The position numbers and the translations under genes were made by a program. Source: Pseudomonas paralactis (GTDB lineage: Bacteria; Pseudomonadota; Gammaproteobacteria; Pseudomonadales; Pseudomonadaceae). From it: 64,000 nucleotides of DNA. The notes under the pieces were generated by a model that searched no databases, had not been told where the DNA came from, and saw nothing but the letters and a program-made list of their open reading frames with translations. Below, in pieces: positions 24,993-34,349 of the stretch (the first letter of the stretch is position 1; each line of letters starts with the position of its first letter). The stretch covers positions 450,953-514,952 of the forward strand of contig NZ_JYLN01000005.1 of NCBI RefSeq assembly GCF_001439735.1, read 5' to 3'.

Positions 24993-26144
24993 ATGCAAGA
25001 TCTTGAATACACAGAAGAACAAATCATGATCCGCGACATGGCGCGCGACTTCGCCCGTGGCGAAATCGCCCCTTACGCCCAAGCCTGGGAAAAAGCCGGC
25101 TGGATCGACGACGCGCTGGTGGCGAAGATGGGCGAGCTGGGCCTGCTCGGCATGGTGGTCCCGGAAGAATGGGGCGGCACCTATGTGGACTATGTGGCCT
25201 ACGCGCTGGCCGTGGAGGAGATCTCTGCAGGTGACGGCGCCACTGGCGCCTTGATGAGTATCCATAATTCAGTGGGTTGCGGGCCTATCCTCAACTACGG
25301 CACAGCCGAGCAAAAACACACCTGGCTGGCCGAACTCGCCAGCGGCCAGGCCATCGGCTGCTTCTGCCTGACCGAACCTCAGGCCGGCTCCGAAGCGCAC
25401 AACCTGCGCACCCGCGCCGAATTGAAGGACGGCCAGTGGGTCATCAACGGCGCCAAGCAATTTGTCAGCAACGGCAAGCGTGCGAAGTTGGCCATCGTGT
25501 TTGCGGTGACCGATCCGGAATTGGGCAAGAAGGGTATTTCAGCGTTTCTGGTGCCTACCGACACCCCGGGGTTTGTGGTCGACCGCACCGAACACAAGAT
25601 GGGCATCCGTGCCTCGGACACCTGTGCCGTTACGCTCAACCAATGCAGCGTGCCCGAAGCCAACCTGCTGGGTGAGCGCGGCAAGGGCCTGGCGATCGCC
25701 CTGTCCAACCTGGAAGGTGGACGCATCGGGATTGCCGCCCAGGCTCTGGGCATTGCCCGCGCCGCCTTTGAAGCAGCACTGGCTTATGCCCGGGATCGGG
25801 TGCAGTTCGACAAGGCAATCATCGAACACCAGAGCGTGGCCAACCTGTTGGCCGACATGCAAACGCAGCTGAACGCAGCGCGCTTGCTGATCCTCCACGC
25901 GGCACGCCTGCGCACCGCCGGTAAACCGTGCTTGTCCGAAGCGTCACAGGCCAAGCTGTTTGCCTCGGAAATGGCCGAGCGGGTCTGCTCCAAGGCGATG
26001 CAGATCCATGGTGGGTATGGGTATCTGGAGGATTATCCGGTGGAGCGTTACTACCGGGATGCGCGGATCACGCAGATTTACGAAGGCACCAGCGAAATTC
26101 AGCGGATGGTGATTGCCAGGGAGTTGAAAAACTACCAGCTCTAA
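24993..26144 (+). CDS. acyl-CoA dehydrogenase (isobutyryl-CoA type)
   Basis: The 383-residue flavoprotein has the acyl-CoA dehydrogenase order: helical N-domain, FCLTEPQAGSEAHNLRTRA in the FAD-binding middle domain, and QIHGGYGYLEDYPVERYYRDARITQIYEGTSEIQR with the catalytic Glu in YEGTS. Coupled to the hydrolase gene upstream, it most likely oxidises isobutyryl-CoA to methacrylyl-CoA in valine catabolism. Substrate range among short branched acyl-CoAs cannot be fixed from sequence. Confidence 0.88.
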   Translation: MQDLEYTEEQIMIRDMARDFARGEIAPYAQAWEKAGWIDDALVAKMGELGLLGMVVPEEWGGTYVDYVAYALAVEEISAGDGATGALMSIHNSVGCGPILNYGTAEQKHTWLAELASGQAIGCFCLTEPQAGSEAHNLRTRAELKDGQWVINGAKQFVSNGKRAKLAIVFAVTDPELGKKGISAFLVPTDTPGFVVDRTEHKMGIRASDTCAVTLNQCSVPEANLLGERGKGLAIALSNLEGGRIGIAAQALGIARAAFEAALAYARDRVQFDKAIIEHQSVANLLADMQTQLNAARLLILHAARLRTAGKPCLSEASQAKLFASEMAERVCSKAMQIHGGYGYLEDYPVERYYRDARITQIYEGTSEIQRMVIARELKNYQL

Positions 26145-26164
26145 CGGACACCACACAAAACCTT

Positions 26165-26248
26165 GTGGGAGCTGGCTTACCTGCGATGCAGACACCTCGG
26201 TACATCAGTAAACCGAGGCGATGCCATCGCAGGCAAGCCAGCTCCCAC
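26165..26248. repeat. REPIN-type long hairpin (GTGGGAGCTGGC class)
   Basis: The left arm starts GTGGGAGCTGGCTTACCTGC at 26165 and its complement ends at 26248; 24-nt arms pair almost perfectly. A nested stem (CCTCGGT at 26195-26201 with ACCGAGG at 26212-26218) sits in the loop. It is a typical Pseudomonas inverted REP pair between converging genes and probably also ends transcription from both sides. Confidence 0.85.
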
Positions 26249-26274
26249 CTTTGCTCTGCGGCGTTTGGCAGGGT

Positions 26275-27048
26275 TTACTTATCCTTGAACGCCGGCGCCC
26301 GCTTGGCCACGAATGCGGCCATGCCTTCCTTCTGATCCTGGGTCGCGAACGCCGCGTGGAACACCCGGCGCTCAAAGCGCACGCCTTCGGACAGGCTGAC
26401 TTCAAAGGCGCGGTTCACGCTCTCCTTGACCATCATGCTGATCGGCACTGACTTACCGGCGATCAGGGTCGCGACTTTCAGCGCTTCTTCCAGCAGTTCA
26501 TCGGCCGGCACGATACGCGCCACAATCCCACAACGCTCGGCTTCGACGGCATCGATAAAGCGCCCGGTCAGGCACATTTCCATGGCCTTGGCTTTGCCCA
26601 CGGCGCGGGTCAGACGCTGGGTGCCGCCCATGCCCGGCAGCACGCCGAGGTTGATTTCCGGCTGGCCGAATTTGGCATTGTCACCGGCCAGGATAAAGTC
26701 GCACATCAGCGCCAGTTCACAGCCGCCACCCAGGGCAAAGCCGTTCACCGCGGCGATGATTGGCTTGCGGCGGTTGGCCACCCGGTCGCTGTCGCTGAAC
26801 AGGTCGTCCATGTAGATCTGCGGGTAGGTCAGCTCGGCCATTTCCTTGATGTCGGCACCGGCCGCAAAGGCTTTTTTCGAGCCGGTCAGCACGATGCAGC
26901 CGATTTCCGGGTTGGCTTCCAGGCTATCCAGCGCCTGGTTCAGTTCGCTGACCAGTTGCGCATTCAGCGCATTCAACGCCTCGGGACGGTTGAGGGTAAT
27001 CAGCCCGACGCGGCCCTGGACGTCAAGCAGGATGGTTTCGTAGCTCAT
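26275..27048 (-). CDS. enoyl-CoA hydratase (last gene of isoleucine-type operon)
   Basis: The 257-residue crotonase has the classical motifs KAFAAGADIKEM (oxyanion hole), GFALGGGCELALMCD with the first catalytic Glu, and KFGQPEINLGVLPGMGGTQRLTRAVG with the second. It is the last of five minus-strand genes in the order known from P. putida PP_2213 to PP_2217, where the counterpart hydrates tiglyl-CoA and similar unsaturated short acyl-CoAs. The gap to the upstream dehydrogenase gene is 11 bp. Confidence 0.92.
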   Translation of the reverse strand: MSYETILLDVQGRVGLITLNRPEALNALNAQLVSELNQALDSLEANPEIGCIVLTGSKKAFAAGADIKEMAELTYPQIYMDDLFSDSDRVANRRKPIIAAVNGFALGGGCELALMCDFILAGDNAKFGQPEINLGVLPGMGGTQRLTRAVGKAKAMEMCLTGRFIDAVEAERCGIVARIVPADELLEEALKVATLIAGKSVPISMMVKESVNRAFEVSLSEGVRFERRVFHAAFATQDQKEGMAAFVAKRAPAFKDK

Positions 27049-27059
27049 GTATCGACTCC

Positions 27060-28187
27060 TTAAAGATTGCGTGAGATGACCATGCGTTGGATATCGCTGG
27101 TGCCTTCGTAAATCTGGCAGACCCGCACATCGCGGTAGATCCGCTCCAGGGGAAAGTCGCTCAGGTAACCGTAACCGCCCAGGGTTTGCAAGGCGGCCGA
27201 GCAGACTTTCTCAGCCATTTCCGAGGCAAACAACTTGGCCATGGACGCCTCCACCAGCGCCGGCTGGCCGCTGTCACGCAGGGCCGCGGCGTAATGCACC
27301 ATCTGCCGGGCCACAGCAATCTGCGTGGCCATGTCGGCCAGGCGAAAGGCGACGGCCTGGTGTTCGATCAACGGCTTGCCGAAGCTTTCCCGCTCACGGG
27401 CATAGTCACGGGCCGCTTCGAAGGCGGCGCGGGCCATGCCTACCGACTGGGACGCGATGCCGACTCGGCCGCCCTCAAGGTTGGCCAGGGCGATCTTGTA
27501 GCCCTCGCCCTCCTCGCCCAGGCGATTGGCCACAGGCACCTTCACGTCTTCAAACAGGATCTGGCAAGTGTCGGACGCATGTTGCCCGAGTTTGTCTTCG
27601 ACCCGTGCCACGCTATAGCCCGGTGAGTCAGTGGGGACGATGAAGGCGCTGATCCCGCGTTTGCCCGCTGCCGGGTCAGTGACGGCAAACACAATCACGA
27701 CCCCGGCGTTTTGCCCAGAGGTGATGAACTGTTTGCAGCCATTGAGTACATAGTGATCGCGTTCAAGACGCGCACGGGTCTTCAGGCTGCTGGCATCGGA
27801 GCCCGCCTGGGGTTCGGTCAATGCGAAGGCACCGAGCATGGTGCCGCTGGCCAGGGGCGTGAGGAACTCGGCCTTTTGCTGGTCATTGCCGAATTTAAGG
27901 ATCGGCACGCAGCCCACCGAGTTATGCACGCTCATGATCGTCGAGCACGCACCGTCGCCTGCGGCGATTTCTTCCAGGGCCATGGCGTAGGCCAGGTAGC
28001 CGGTGTCACAACCGCCCCACTGCTCCGGCACCAACATGCCGAAAAAGCCCAGCTCGGCCATTTCAGCGATGGCTTCTTTGGGAAAGCGATGCTCGCGATC
28101 CCACTCGGCGGCGAACGGCTTCAAGCGTTCCTGGGCAAATTGCCGGGCGGCGTCGCTGATTTGCAGTTGTTCGTCATTGGGCAGCAT
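27060..28187 (-). CDS. short/branched-chain acyl-CoA dehydrogenase
   Basis: The 375-residue enzyme shows FALTEPQAGSDASSLKTRA in the FAD domain and QTLGGYGYLSDFPLERIYRDVRVCQIYEGTSDIQR with the catalytic Glu at the C terminus. It is only about half identical in feel to the dehydrogenase at 24993. Its operon position corresponds to P. putida PP_2216. Its expected substrate is 2-methylbutyryl-CoA or butyryl-CoA; oxidation passes electrons to ETF. Confidence 0.92.
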   Translation of the reverse strand: MLPNDEQLQISDAARQFAQERLKPFAAEWDREHRFPKEAIAEMAELGFFGMLVPEQWGGCDTGYLAYAMALEEIAAGDGACSTIMSVHNSVGCVPILKFGNDQQKAEFLTPLASGTMLGAFALTEPQAGSDASSLKTRARLERDHYVLNGCKQFITSGQNAGVVIVFAVTDPAAGKRGISAFIVPTDSPGYSVARVEDKLGQHASDTCQILFEDVKVPVANRLGEEGEGYKIALANLEGGRVGIASQSVGMARAAFEAARDYARERESFGKPLIEHQAVAFRLADMATQIAVARQMVHYAAALRDSGQPALVEASMAKLFASEMAEKVCSAALQTLGGYGYLSDFPLERIYRDVRVCQIYEGTSDIQRMVISRNL

Positions 28188-28196
28188 AAGTCATCC

Positions 28197-29381
28197 TTAG
28201 TAGAGGCATTCAACGGCCATGGCCGTGGCTTCACCGCCGCCGATGCAAATGGCCGCGACGCCACGCTTGAGGCCCCTCTGGCGCAGGGCCGACAGCAGTG
28301 TCACCAGGATTCGCGCACCCGAAGCACCAATGGGATGGCCCAAGGCGCAGGCACCGCCATGCACGTTGACCTTGTCGTGAGGGATCTCAAGCTTGCTCAT
28401 GGTCACCAGGCTCACCACAGCAAAGGCTTCGTTGATTTCAAACAGGTCGACGTCTTCCAGGCTCCAGCCGGTTTTGCTCATCAGCTTGCGGATCGCCCCC
28501 ACCGGCGCCACCGGAAACAGCCCCGGCTCATCGGCAAATGCCGCGTGCCCGTGGATCACCGCCAAAGGCTTGAGGCCACGTTTGTGGGCCTCGGACTCGC
28601 GCATCAGCAGCAATGCCGCAGCGCCGTCGGAGATCGAGCTGGAGTTGGCCGCGGTGACGGTGCCGCTTTCACGGAACGCCGGTTTCAAGCTGGCGATCTT
28701 GTCCAGCCTGGCTTTAGGCGGCTGTTCATCGTGCAAGATGGTTTTTTGTTCCTTGCCCACGGTGACCTGCACCGGCACGATCTCGCTGGCGAAGCTGCCA
28801 TGGGTGATGGCCTCCTGCGCGCGTGTCAGGGAGGTGATCGCGAAGGCATCCTGAGCTTCCCGGGTAAAGCCGTTATGCTCGGCGCAATCTTCGGCAAAAG
28901 TGCCCATCAGGCGGCCCTTGGCGTAGGCGTCTTCCAGGCCGTCGAGGAACATATGGTCAAGCACCTTGCCGTGGCCCATGCGGTAGCCACTGCGTGCACG
29001 ATCCAGCAGGTACGGGGCGTTGGACATGCTTTCCATACCGCCTGCGATCACCACATCGACACTGCCGGCGCGCAGTGAATCATGGGCCAGAATCGTCGCC
29101 TCCATGCCCGAGCCGCACATTTTGTTCAGGGTGGTGCAGCGGGTGCCTTTATCCAGCCCCGCGCCCAGGGCCGCCTGGCGTGCCGGTGCCTGCCCGAGAC
29201 CGGCCGGCAGCACGCAACCAAACAGCACCTCATCCACGGCATCGGTGGCGATACCGGCCCGTTCAACGGCGGCACGAATCGCCGCCGCGCCCAGCTGCGG
29301 TGCGGTCAGGCTTTTGAGATCGCCCTGAAACCCGCCCATGGGCGTGCGCACGGCGCTGACAATCACAATAGGGTCGTTCAT
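28197..29381 (-). CDS. fadAx: acetyl-CoA acyltransferase (thiolase)
   Basis: The 394-residue thiolase carries the acylation cysteine in NKMCGSGMEATILA, the NVHGGACALGHPIGASGAR motif with the catalytic His, and the second Cys in AICIGGGEATAM. In the isoleucine branch it cleaves 2-methylacetoacetyl-CoA to acetyl-CoA and propionyl-CoA. The symbol follows the P. putida fadDx-fadB2x-fadAx naming of the matching cluster. Confidence 0.92.
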   Translation of the reverse strand: MNDPIVIVSAVRTPMGGFQGDLKSLTAPQLGAAAIRAAVERAGIATDAVDEVLFGCVLPAGLGQAPARQAALGAGLDKGTRCTTLNKMCGSGMEATILAHDSLRAGSVDVVIAGGMESMSNAPYLLDRARSGYRMGHGKVLDHMFLDGLEDAYAKGRLMGTFAEDCAEHNGFTREAQDAFAITSLTRAQEAITHGSFASEIVPVQVTVGKEQKTILHDEQPPKARLDKIASLKPAFRESGTVTAANSSSISDGAAALLLMRESEAHKRGLKPLAVIHGHAAFADEPGLFPVAPVGAIRKLMSKTGWSLEDVDLFEINEAFAVVSLVTMSKLEIPHDKVNVHGGACALGHPIGASGARILVTLLSALRQRGLKRGVAAICIGGGEATAMAVECLY

Positions 29382-29392
29382 ACAGGCATTCC

Positions 29393-30160
29393 TTACTTGG
29401 CGGCCATGCGCAAGGCGCCGTCGAGACGGATCACCTCACCATTAAGCATGCTGTTTTCAAGGATATGTCGCACCAGCGCGGCATATTCGTCGGGTTTGCC
29501 CAGGCGTGGCGGAAACGGCACGCCGGCGGCCAGAGAGTCACGTACTTCCGGGGTCATGCCGGCCATCATCGGGGTTTCGAAAATGCCCGGGGCGATGGTC
29601 ATCACGCGGATCCCGAAACGCGCCAGTTCCCGTGCGGCGGGCAAGGTCAAACTGGCAATCGCGCCTTTGGACGCGGCATATGCAGCCTGGCCGATCTGCC
29701 CATCGAACGCCGCCACCGAGGCGGTATTGATGATCACACCGCGCTCGCCGTCGGCATTGGCTTCGGTTTCTGCGATCGCCGCAGCGGCCAGGCGCAACAG
29801 GTTGAAGCTGCCGATCAGGTTGACGTTGATCACCTGGGCAAAGCTGGCCAGCCCGTGAGGGCCGTTCTTGCCGAGGATTTTCTCGCCGCGCACCACACCC
29901 GCGCAGTTGATCAACCCATGCAAGCCTCCAAACGCCTCGACAGCCGCTTTAACGGCCGCTTCGGCAGCCGCTTCCTGACTGATATCCGCGACGGTGCTGC
30001 GGGCGTTGTCGCCCAGTTGTGTGGCCTTTGCCGCAACCGCGTCGGCGTTCAAGTCCACCAGCATCACCTTGGCACCGGCCGCGATGAGCATGTCAGCCGT
30101 GGCCGCACCGAGGCCCGAGGCACCGCCGCTGACCAGAAATACCTTGTTTTCAATCTGCAT
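29393..30160 (-). CDS. fadB2x: 3-hydroxyacyl-CoA dehydrogenase type II (SDR)
   Basis: The 255-residue short-chain dehydrogenase has the NAD site VSGGASGLGAATADML, the INCAGVV turn, Ser in NTASVAAFDGQIGQAAYAASKG and the YAASK catalytic pair. Such proteins (HSD17B10-like) oxidise 2-methyl-3-hydroxybutyryl-CoA. It lies 11 bp upstream of the thiolase gene, as in P. putida. Confidence 0.92.
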   Translation of the reverse strand: MQIENKVFLVSGGASGLGAATADMLIAAGAKVMLVDLNADAVAAKATQLGDNARSTVADISQEAAAEAAVKAAVEAFGGLHGLINCAGVVRGEKILGKNGPHGLASFAQVINVNLIGSFNLLRLAAAAIAETEANADGERGVIINTASVAAFDGQIGQAAYAASKGAIASLTLPAARELARFGIRVMTIAPGIFETPMMAGMTPEVRDSLAAGVPFPPRLGKPDEYAALVRHILENSMLNGEVIRLDGALRMAAK

Positions 30161-30181
30161 CGTTGTTTCCTTTGAAAGGGA

Positions 30182-31831
30182 TCAAGCCACGGCCGCCTGG
30201 GCCTTGGCTATTTCCTGATTGCGCAAAATAAAGCGTTGCAGCTTGCCGCTTGGGGTTTTGGGCAAGTCGCTGACAAATTCGATTTCCCGTGGGTAAGCAT
30301 GAGCGGCCAGGCGCTGACGTACATGCAGGCGCAGCTCTTCGGCCAGTTCCGGGGTGGCGCGGTATTGCTCGCTGAGCACCACGAAGGCTTTCACCAACTC
30401 GGTACGCTCAGGGCAAGGCTTGCCGACCACGGCGGCCTCGATCACCGCCGGGTGCTCAACCAGAGCGCTTTCCACATCGAACGGCCCTACGCGGTAGCCG
30501 GAGGTGGTGATCACGTCATCGCTGCGCCCCACAAAGCTGATACTGCCATCGGGGTTCAACTCCACGGTATCGCCGCTGAGGTAGTACTTGCCGACGAAGG
30601 CTTTGGTCTTCACACCGTCGTAGCCGGCGAACCAGCACATCGGCGATTGCTCGCGGTCGATGGCCAGAATGCCCGGTTGGCCGGCGGGCAATTCCTGGTA
30701 GTTGTCATCCAGCACCACAATGCGATGCCCGGGTGAAGCGAACCCCGCCGAGCCCACATGCACCGGATGCGTCAGGCCGTGGTGATTGCACAGCACCATG
30801 CCCAGCTCGGTCTGGCCGTAGTGATCGTGGATGGTCACGTCCAGGTTGTCGGAGAACCAGCGGATCACCTCCGGGTTCAACGGCTCGCCGGCACTGCTGA
30901 CGATGCGCAGCTTGCCCTTGATTGAGCGGGCGAACTGCTCACCGCCTGCAATCAGCAGGCGATACGCCGTGGGCGAGCCGGTCAGGTTGGTGATCGCGTA
31001 TTTATTGATGACCCGGCAGGTGCTTTCCAGGGTGAACGGGCCATCGTAGAAAGTGATCGGATGCCCCATGGACAACGGCCCGGTTACACCGAAATAGATG
31101 CCGTAGGCCCAGCCTGGGTCGGCGACGTTCCAGAACGCGTCCTCAGGGCGCAAGTCGACGGCGTCGCGCATGTACCCCTGGAACGCGACAATCGCCTTGA
31201 GCGGCACCGACAGCGCCTTGGAGGGGCCAGTGGTGCCCGAGGTGAACATCAGCAGGAACGGATCATCTGCGCCCAGCAACACCGGCTCGCAGACGTTGGA
31301 ATAATTGGGCAGCTCGGCCCAGAAGCTGAAGTCGCCACGCACGATGCCCTCGCCCTTGGCCCCGGTGACCGTGACAATGGTCGGGCAACCGGCGACTTCG
31401 GCCAGCTTGGCGCGGTTCACCGCGTCGGTGACCACCAGCGCGGCGCCTGAGCTGGTCAGTCGATGTTCAATGGCCTTGGGGCCGAAGGCCGTAAACAGCG
31501 GCTGATAAACCGCGCCGATGCGCCAGGTGGCCAACACGACCACCAGCAATTCGGCCGTACGTGGCAACAGCCCGGCCACCTTGTCACCGCGCTTGACGCC
31601 CTGTGCGAGAAGGAAATTGGCGAAGCGTGCGGCCTGGTCCTGCAGTTCGGTAAAGGTCGACGTGGAACTGCGCCCGTCCCGGCCCTCCCAGAACAATGCG
31701 ATGCGCCCCGGCAGCGCATGGCGGTCACAGCACTCCACGCAGGCGTTGAGCGCCTGCAGGTTGCCGGCCAGTGCGGCATCGACAGTGCGCTGATAATCAA
31801 ACTCGGTGGTGGCGGCCAAATACTCACGCAT
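30182..31831 (-). CDS. fadDx: AMP-binding acyl-CoA synthetase
   Basis: The 549-residue ligase shows the P-loop FLLMFTSGTTGPSKAL, IHDHYGQTELGMV, YYLSGDTVELNPDGSISFVGRSDDVI and the C-terminal lysine in PKTPSGKLQRF. It activates short or medium acyl chains to CoA esters as the first gene of the operon. A divergent 228-bp region separates it from the bestrophin gene and must carry the operon promoter; I saw no clear operator there. Confidence 0.9.
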   Translation of the reverse strand: MREYLAATTEFDYQRTVDAALAGNLQALNACVECCDRHALPGRIALFWEGRDGRSSTSTFTELQDQAARFANFLLAQGVKRGDKVAGLLPRTAELLVVVLATWRIGAVYQPLFTAFGPKAIEHRLTSSGAALVVTDAVNRAKLAEVAGCPTIVTVTGAKGEGIVRGDFSFWAELPNYSNVCEPVLLGADDPFLLMFTSGTTGPSKALSVPLKAIVAFQGYMRDAVDLRPEDAFWNVADPGWAYGIYFGVTGPLSMGHPITFYDGPFTLESTCRVINKYAITNLTGSPTAYRLLIAGGEQFARSIKGKLRIVSSAGEPLNPEVIRWFSDNLDVTIHDHYGQTELGMVLCNHHGLTHPVHVGSAGFASPGHRIVVLDDNYQELPAGQPGILAIDREQSPMCWFAGYDGVKTKAFVGKYYLSGDTVELNPDGSISFVGRSDDVITTSGYRVGPFDVESALVEHPAVIEAAVVGKPCPERTELVKAFVVLSEQYRATPELAEELRLHVRQRLAAHAYPREIEFVSDLPKTPSGKLQRFILRNQEIAKAQAAVA

Positions 31832-32059
31832 CGTTTCAATCCTTCTGTGTTTTTATTTTCAGGACTTTTAACTGGATAAATCGGCTGAAATAGTCGCTCC
31901 AGAGCGTTGCAGGGGCAATGGTCAAAGCCTTCAACTTGGCTGACTGGTTTGGCCAACTGGCGATCATTGATCCCAACGATCAGACGGTCGATCCAAGTGA
32001 TTGGACGCTCTGCATACCAGCTTCTACCCTGATGGCCTGCACTCTTACAGAAGCCTGCC

Positions 32060-32953
32060 ATGATCGTTCGCCCCAAGCCCAACGTGTTGGGCATCCTGTT
32101 TTCCCTCAAGGGCTCGATTGCCAAGCGCATCGCCTGGCGCAGCCTGTTGGTCACGCTGCTGGCTTCGGTCATTGTGCTGGTGGAAACCCTGCACCCCGCT
32201 TACTTTTCCAGGGTCAACGCCACGCCCTTTACCTTGCTGGGCTTGTCGTTGTCGATTTTCATGAGTTTTCGCAATAACGCCTGCTATGACCGCTGGTGGG
32301 AAGGCCGCAAGCAACTGGGGCAAATGATCATTGAGGTACGCTCGCTGATTCGTGAAACCCAGGTGCTGGGCGACACCCCCGAACGGGCCGGGCTGCTGCA
32401 TGAGCTATGCGGTTTTGCCCATGGCTTGATCGCGCATTTGCGCCATGAGGATGAGGTGCGCGCCATACAGCCCTGGGTCACCGTGCATCCGAGCCACCCC
32501 AACCTGCCCGACAGCGTGCTGCAAATGCTCGGTGCGCGGTTGTGCGTGCTCGCCCGGCAGGGTGTGATCAGCGAATGGCGCTACACGCAGCTGGAAGCCA
32601 GGTTGGTCAGCCTCAGCCAAGTGCAGGCGTCCTGCGAGCGCATCAAGACTACCCCGCTGCCCTTCCCCTATACCTTGCTGCTACACCGCACCATTTACCT
32701 GTTCTGCATCCTGTTGCCCTTCGCCATGGCCGAACCGCTGGGCTGGTTGACACCGGTGTTCACCGCGATCGTCAGCTACACCTTCTTTGGTTTGGATGCG
32801 ATCGGCGATGAATTGGAGGACCCATTTGGCTTCGACGAAAACGACCTGCCGTGCGATGCCATCCTGCGCACCCTGGAGCGCGAGATTCTTGCGGCTCTCG
32901 GTGAAGCCGACTTGCCTGCTGCGCCGCAGCCAGTGGATTACGTACTGACCTGA
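32060..32953 (+). CDS. bestrophin-like (UPF0187) membrane channel
   Basis: The 297-residue protein has the bacterial bestrophin signature MSFRNNACYDRWWEGRKQLGQMIIEVRSLIRE at residues ~75-105, four hydrophobic helices, and FGLDAIGDELEDPFGFDENDLPCDAI near the C terminus. Bacterial bestrophins form pentameric cation or anion channels in the inner membrane. It stands alone between a divergent operon and a separate TPR gene. Confidence 0.92.
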   Translation: MIVRPKPNVLGILFSLKGSIAKRIAWRSLLVTLLASVIVLVETLHPAYFSRVNATPFTLLGLSLSIFMSFRNNACYDRWWEGRKQLGQMIIEVRSLIRETQVLGDTPERAGLLHELCGFAHGLIAHLRHEDEVRAIQPWVTVHPSHPNLPDSVLQMLGARLCVLARQGVISEWRYTQLEARLVSLSQVQASCERIKTTPLPFPYTLLLHRTIYLFCILLPFAMAEPLGWLTPVFTAIVSYTFFGLDAIGDELEDPFGFDENDLPCDAILRTLEREILAALGEADLPAAPQPVDYVLT

Positions 32954-32961
32954 GGGTGGCA

Positions 32962-32973
32962 AGCAAGCTTGCT
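32962..32973. terminator. palindrome after the bestrophin gene
   Basis: AGCAAGCTTGCT is a perfect 12-bp palindrome 9 bp after the stop codon; AAAAAA follows about 10 bp later. It may terminate transcription or be a decayed REP. Confidence 0.35.
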
Positions 32974-33087
32974 AGCGCTCCCAAAAAAGCCTGAGACTGC
33001 TGCGCATCACCTGCGGGTTTGACACTCGCCCTGCACTGACCGAAGCTGATGGCTTTGTACTAGCCACCAAAGCTTTCGGACGCCCGC

Positions 33088-34146
33088 ATGTCAAAGTCAC
33101 GCCGTAACGCCATCATCGGCCTGTGCGCCCTGTTGTTGATCGTATCGACCCTTTGGTTTTTCTCTCGCTCCCCTCAAGCCACCGTGGCCCCCGCCATTGC
33201 CCACGGTTATTCCAAGGCGTTGAAACAGGCGCAGAACGGCGAGCCAGGCGCTGCGCGCGTGTTGTACCAACAGTTGGGGCGGCCTGATCTGTCGCCTGAG
33301 CGCCGCGCTGCCCTGCACGCCCAATTGCCCAATTACCCCAGCCCCCAAGCGTTGAAGCTGGCGGATAAGGACCTGGCCGATGAATCTGCGCTGGTACGTG
33401 AGGCGGCGATCCACAGCATCGTCGGCCTGGTGCCCACCGGCCAGCGCACACTGTTGCTTGGTCCGGTGCTGGATGATCCCGAACAGTCGGTGCGCTTTGC
33501 TGCGGCCAATGCCCTGCTCGGCCTGTCGCCAGACACCCTGGGCTTGTATTTCGGCCCCTTGCAGCAGGTACTCGACGAGTTTGTGAAAACCCTCAAGGCC
33601 CAGCCTGAAAGCGCGCAAGGCTGGATCCAGCTGGCGCGTCTGTACATCCACAGCGCCATGCTGGCTCCGGCGCAAGACGCGCTGGAGCAGGCGATGCGTC
33701 TGGAACCGGACAACCTGCAAGCAGGCGTGGCGCAAATCGAACTGCTGGACAAGCAAGGCAAAACCGAAGAGTCGCGCCAGCTGTTGGCGCAGCAATTGGC
33801 GGCGCATCCGGAGTCGGCCTATCTGCAACATGCCTTGGGCATGTGGTTGCTGCACCACGGCGAGCGCCCTTATGCTTTGCTCGGCCTGTCCAAAGCGGTG
33901 GAGCTGGAACCGAACAATCAGGATTATCGCTTTGACCTGGCCACCACCTTGCATGACCAAGACGAACTGGAAGCCGCCCAGCGCCAGTTGGAAGAGATCG
34001 TTCAGCGCCACCCGGCCAATCGCAAAGCGCGTGTACTGCTGGTCAACTACTGGAAAGAGAGTGGCCAATTGCAGAACGTCCAGGTGCTGCTGGCACAGTT
34101 GGAGCAACAGAACCCGGATGATCCGGCGCTACAGCAGGGCCTGTAG
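33088..34146 (+). CDS. membrane-anchored HEAT/TPR-repeat protein
   Basis: The 352-residue protein has an N-terminal anchor (AIIGLCALLLIVSTLWFF, residues 8-25). A HEAT-like pair follows at about 90-150 (SALVREAAIHSIVGLVPTG, SVRFAAANALLGLSPDT), then at least four tetratricopeptide units from ~165 to the end, recognisable by repeats such as AWIQLARLYIHSAMLAPAQDALEQAMRLEPDN. It probably scaffolds a complex in the periplasm. Its TAG stop is already part of the following REPIN. Confidence 0.8.
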   Translation: MSKSRRNAIIGLCALLLIVSTLWFFSRSPQATVAPAIAHGYSKALKQAQNGEPGAARVLYQQLGRPDLSPERRAALHAQLPNYPSPQALKLADKDLADESALVREAAIHSIVGLVPTGQRTLLLGPVLDDPEQSVRFAAANALLGLSPDTLGLYFGPLQQVLDEFVKTLKAQPESAQGWIQLARLYIHSAMLAPAQDALEQAMRLEPDNLQAGVAQIELLDKQGKTEESRQLLAQQLAAHPESAYLQHALGMWLLHHGERPYALLGLSKAVELEPNNQDYRFDLATTLHDQDELEAAQRQLEEIVQRHPANRKARVLLVNYWKESGQLQNVQVLLAQLEQQNPDDPALQQGL

Positions 34147-34233
34147 GAGCGAGCTTGCTCGCGAAAAATCCAGAACACCCTGTTTAACCAGCATACCCGC
34201 GTTATCGTTGACGTTCTTCGCGAGCAAGCTCGC
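34143..34233 (-). repeat. REPIN, GTAGGAGCGAGC class, copy 1
   Basis: The left arm, GTAGGAGCGAGCTTGCTCGC, starts at 34143 and pairs with TCGCGAGCAAGCTCGC at 34218-34233. The inner segment contains CGTTATCGTTGACG, the complement of a segment kept in the other two copies (57345 and 63690), so the copy is inverted relative to them. It overlaps the stop codon of the TPR gene. Confidence 0.88.
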
Positions 34234-34349
34234 GCCTTCACGGCTGCAATTGTGAAGAAACGTTGAACCGCCACAAACCGCTACGGTCAAGTGAATATGG
34301 CGCACCTTTTCGGCGCGCACCCAACTTGTACGTGACCTGAGGGCACTTC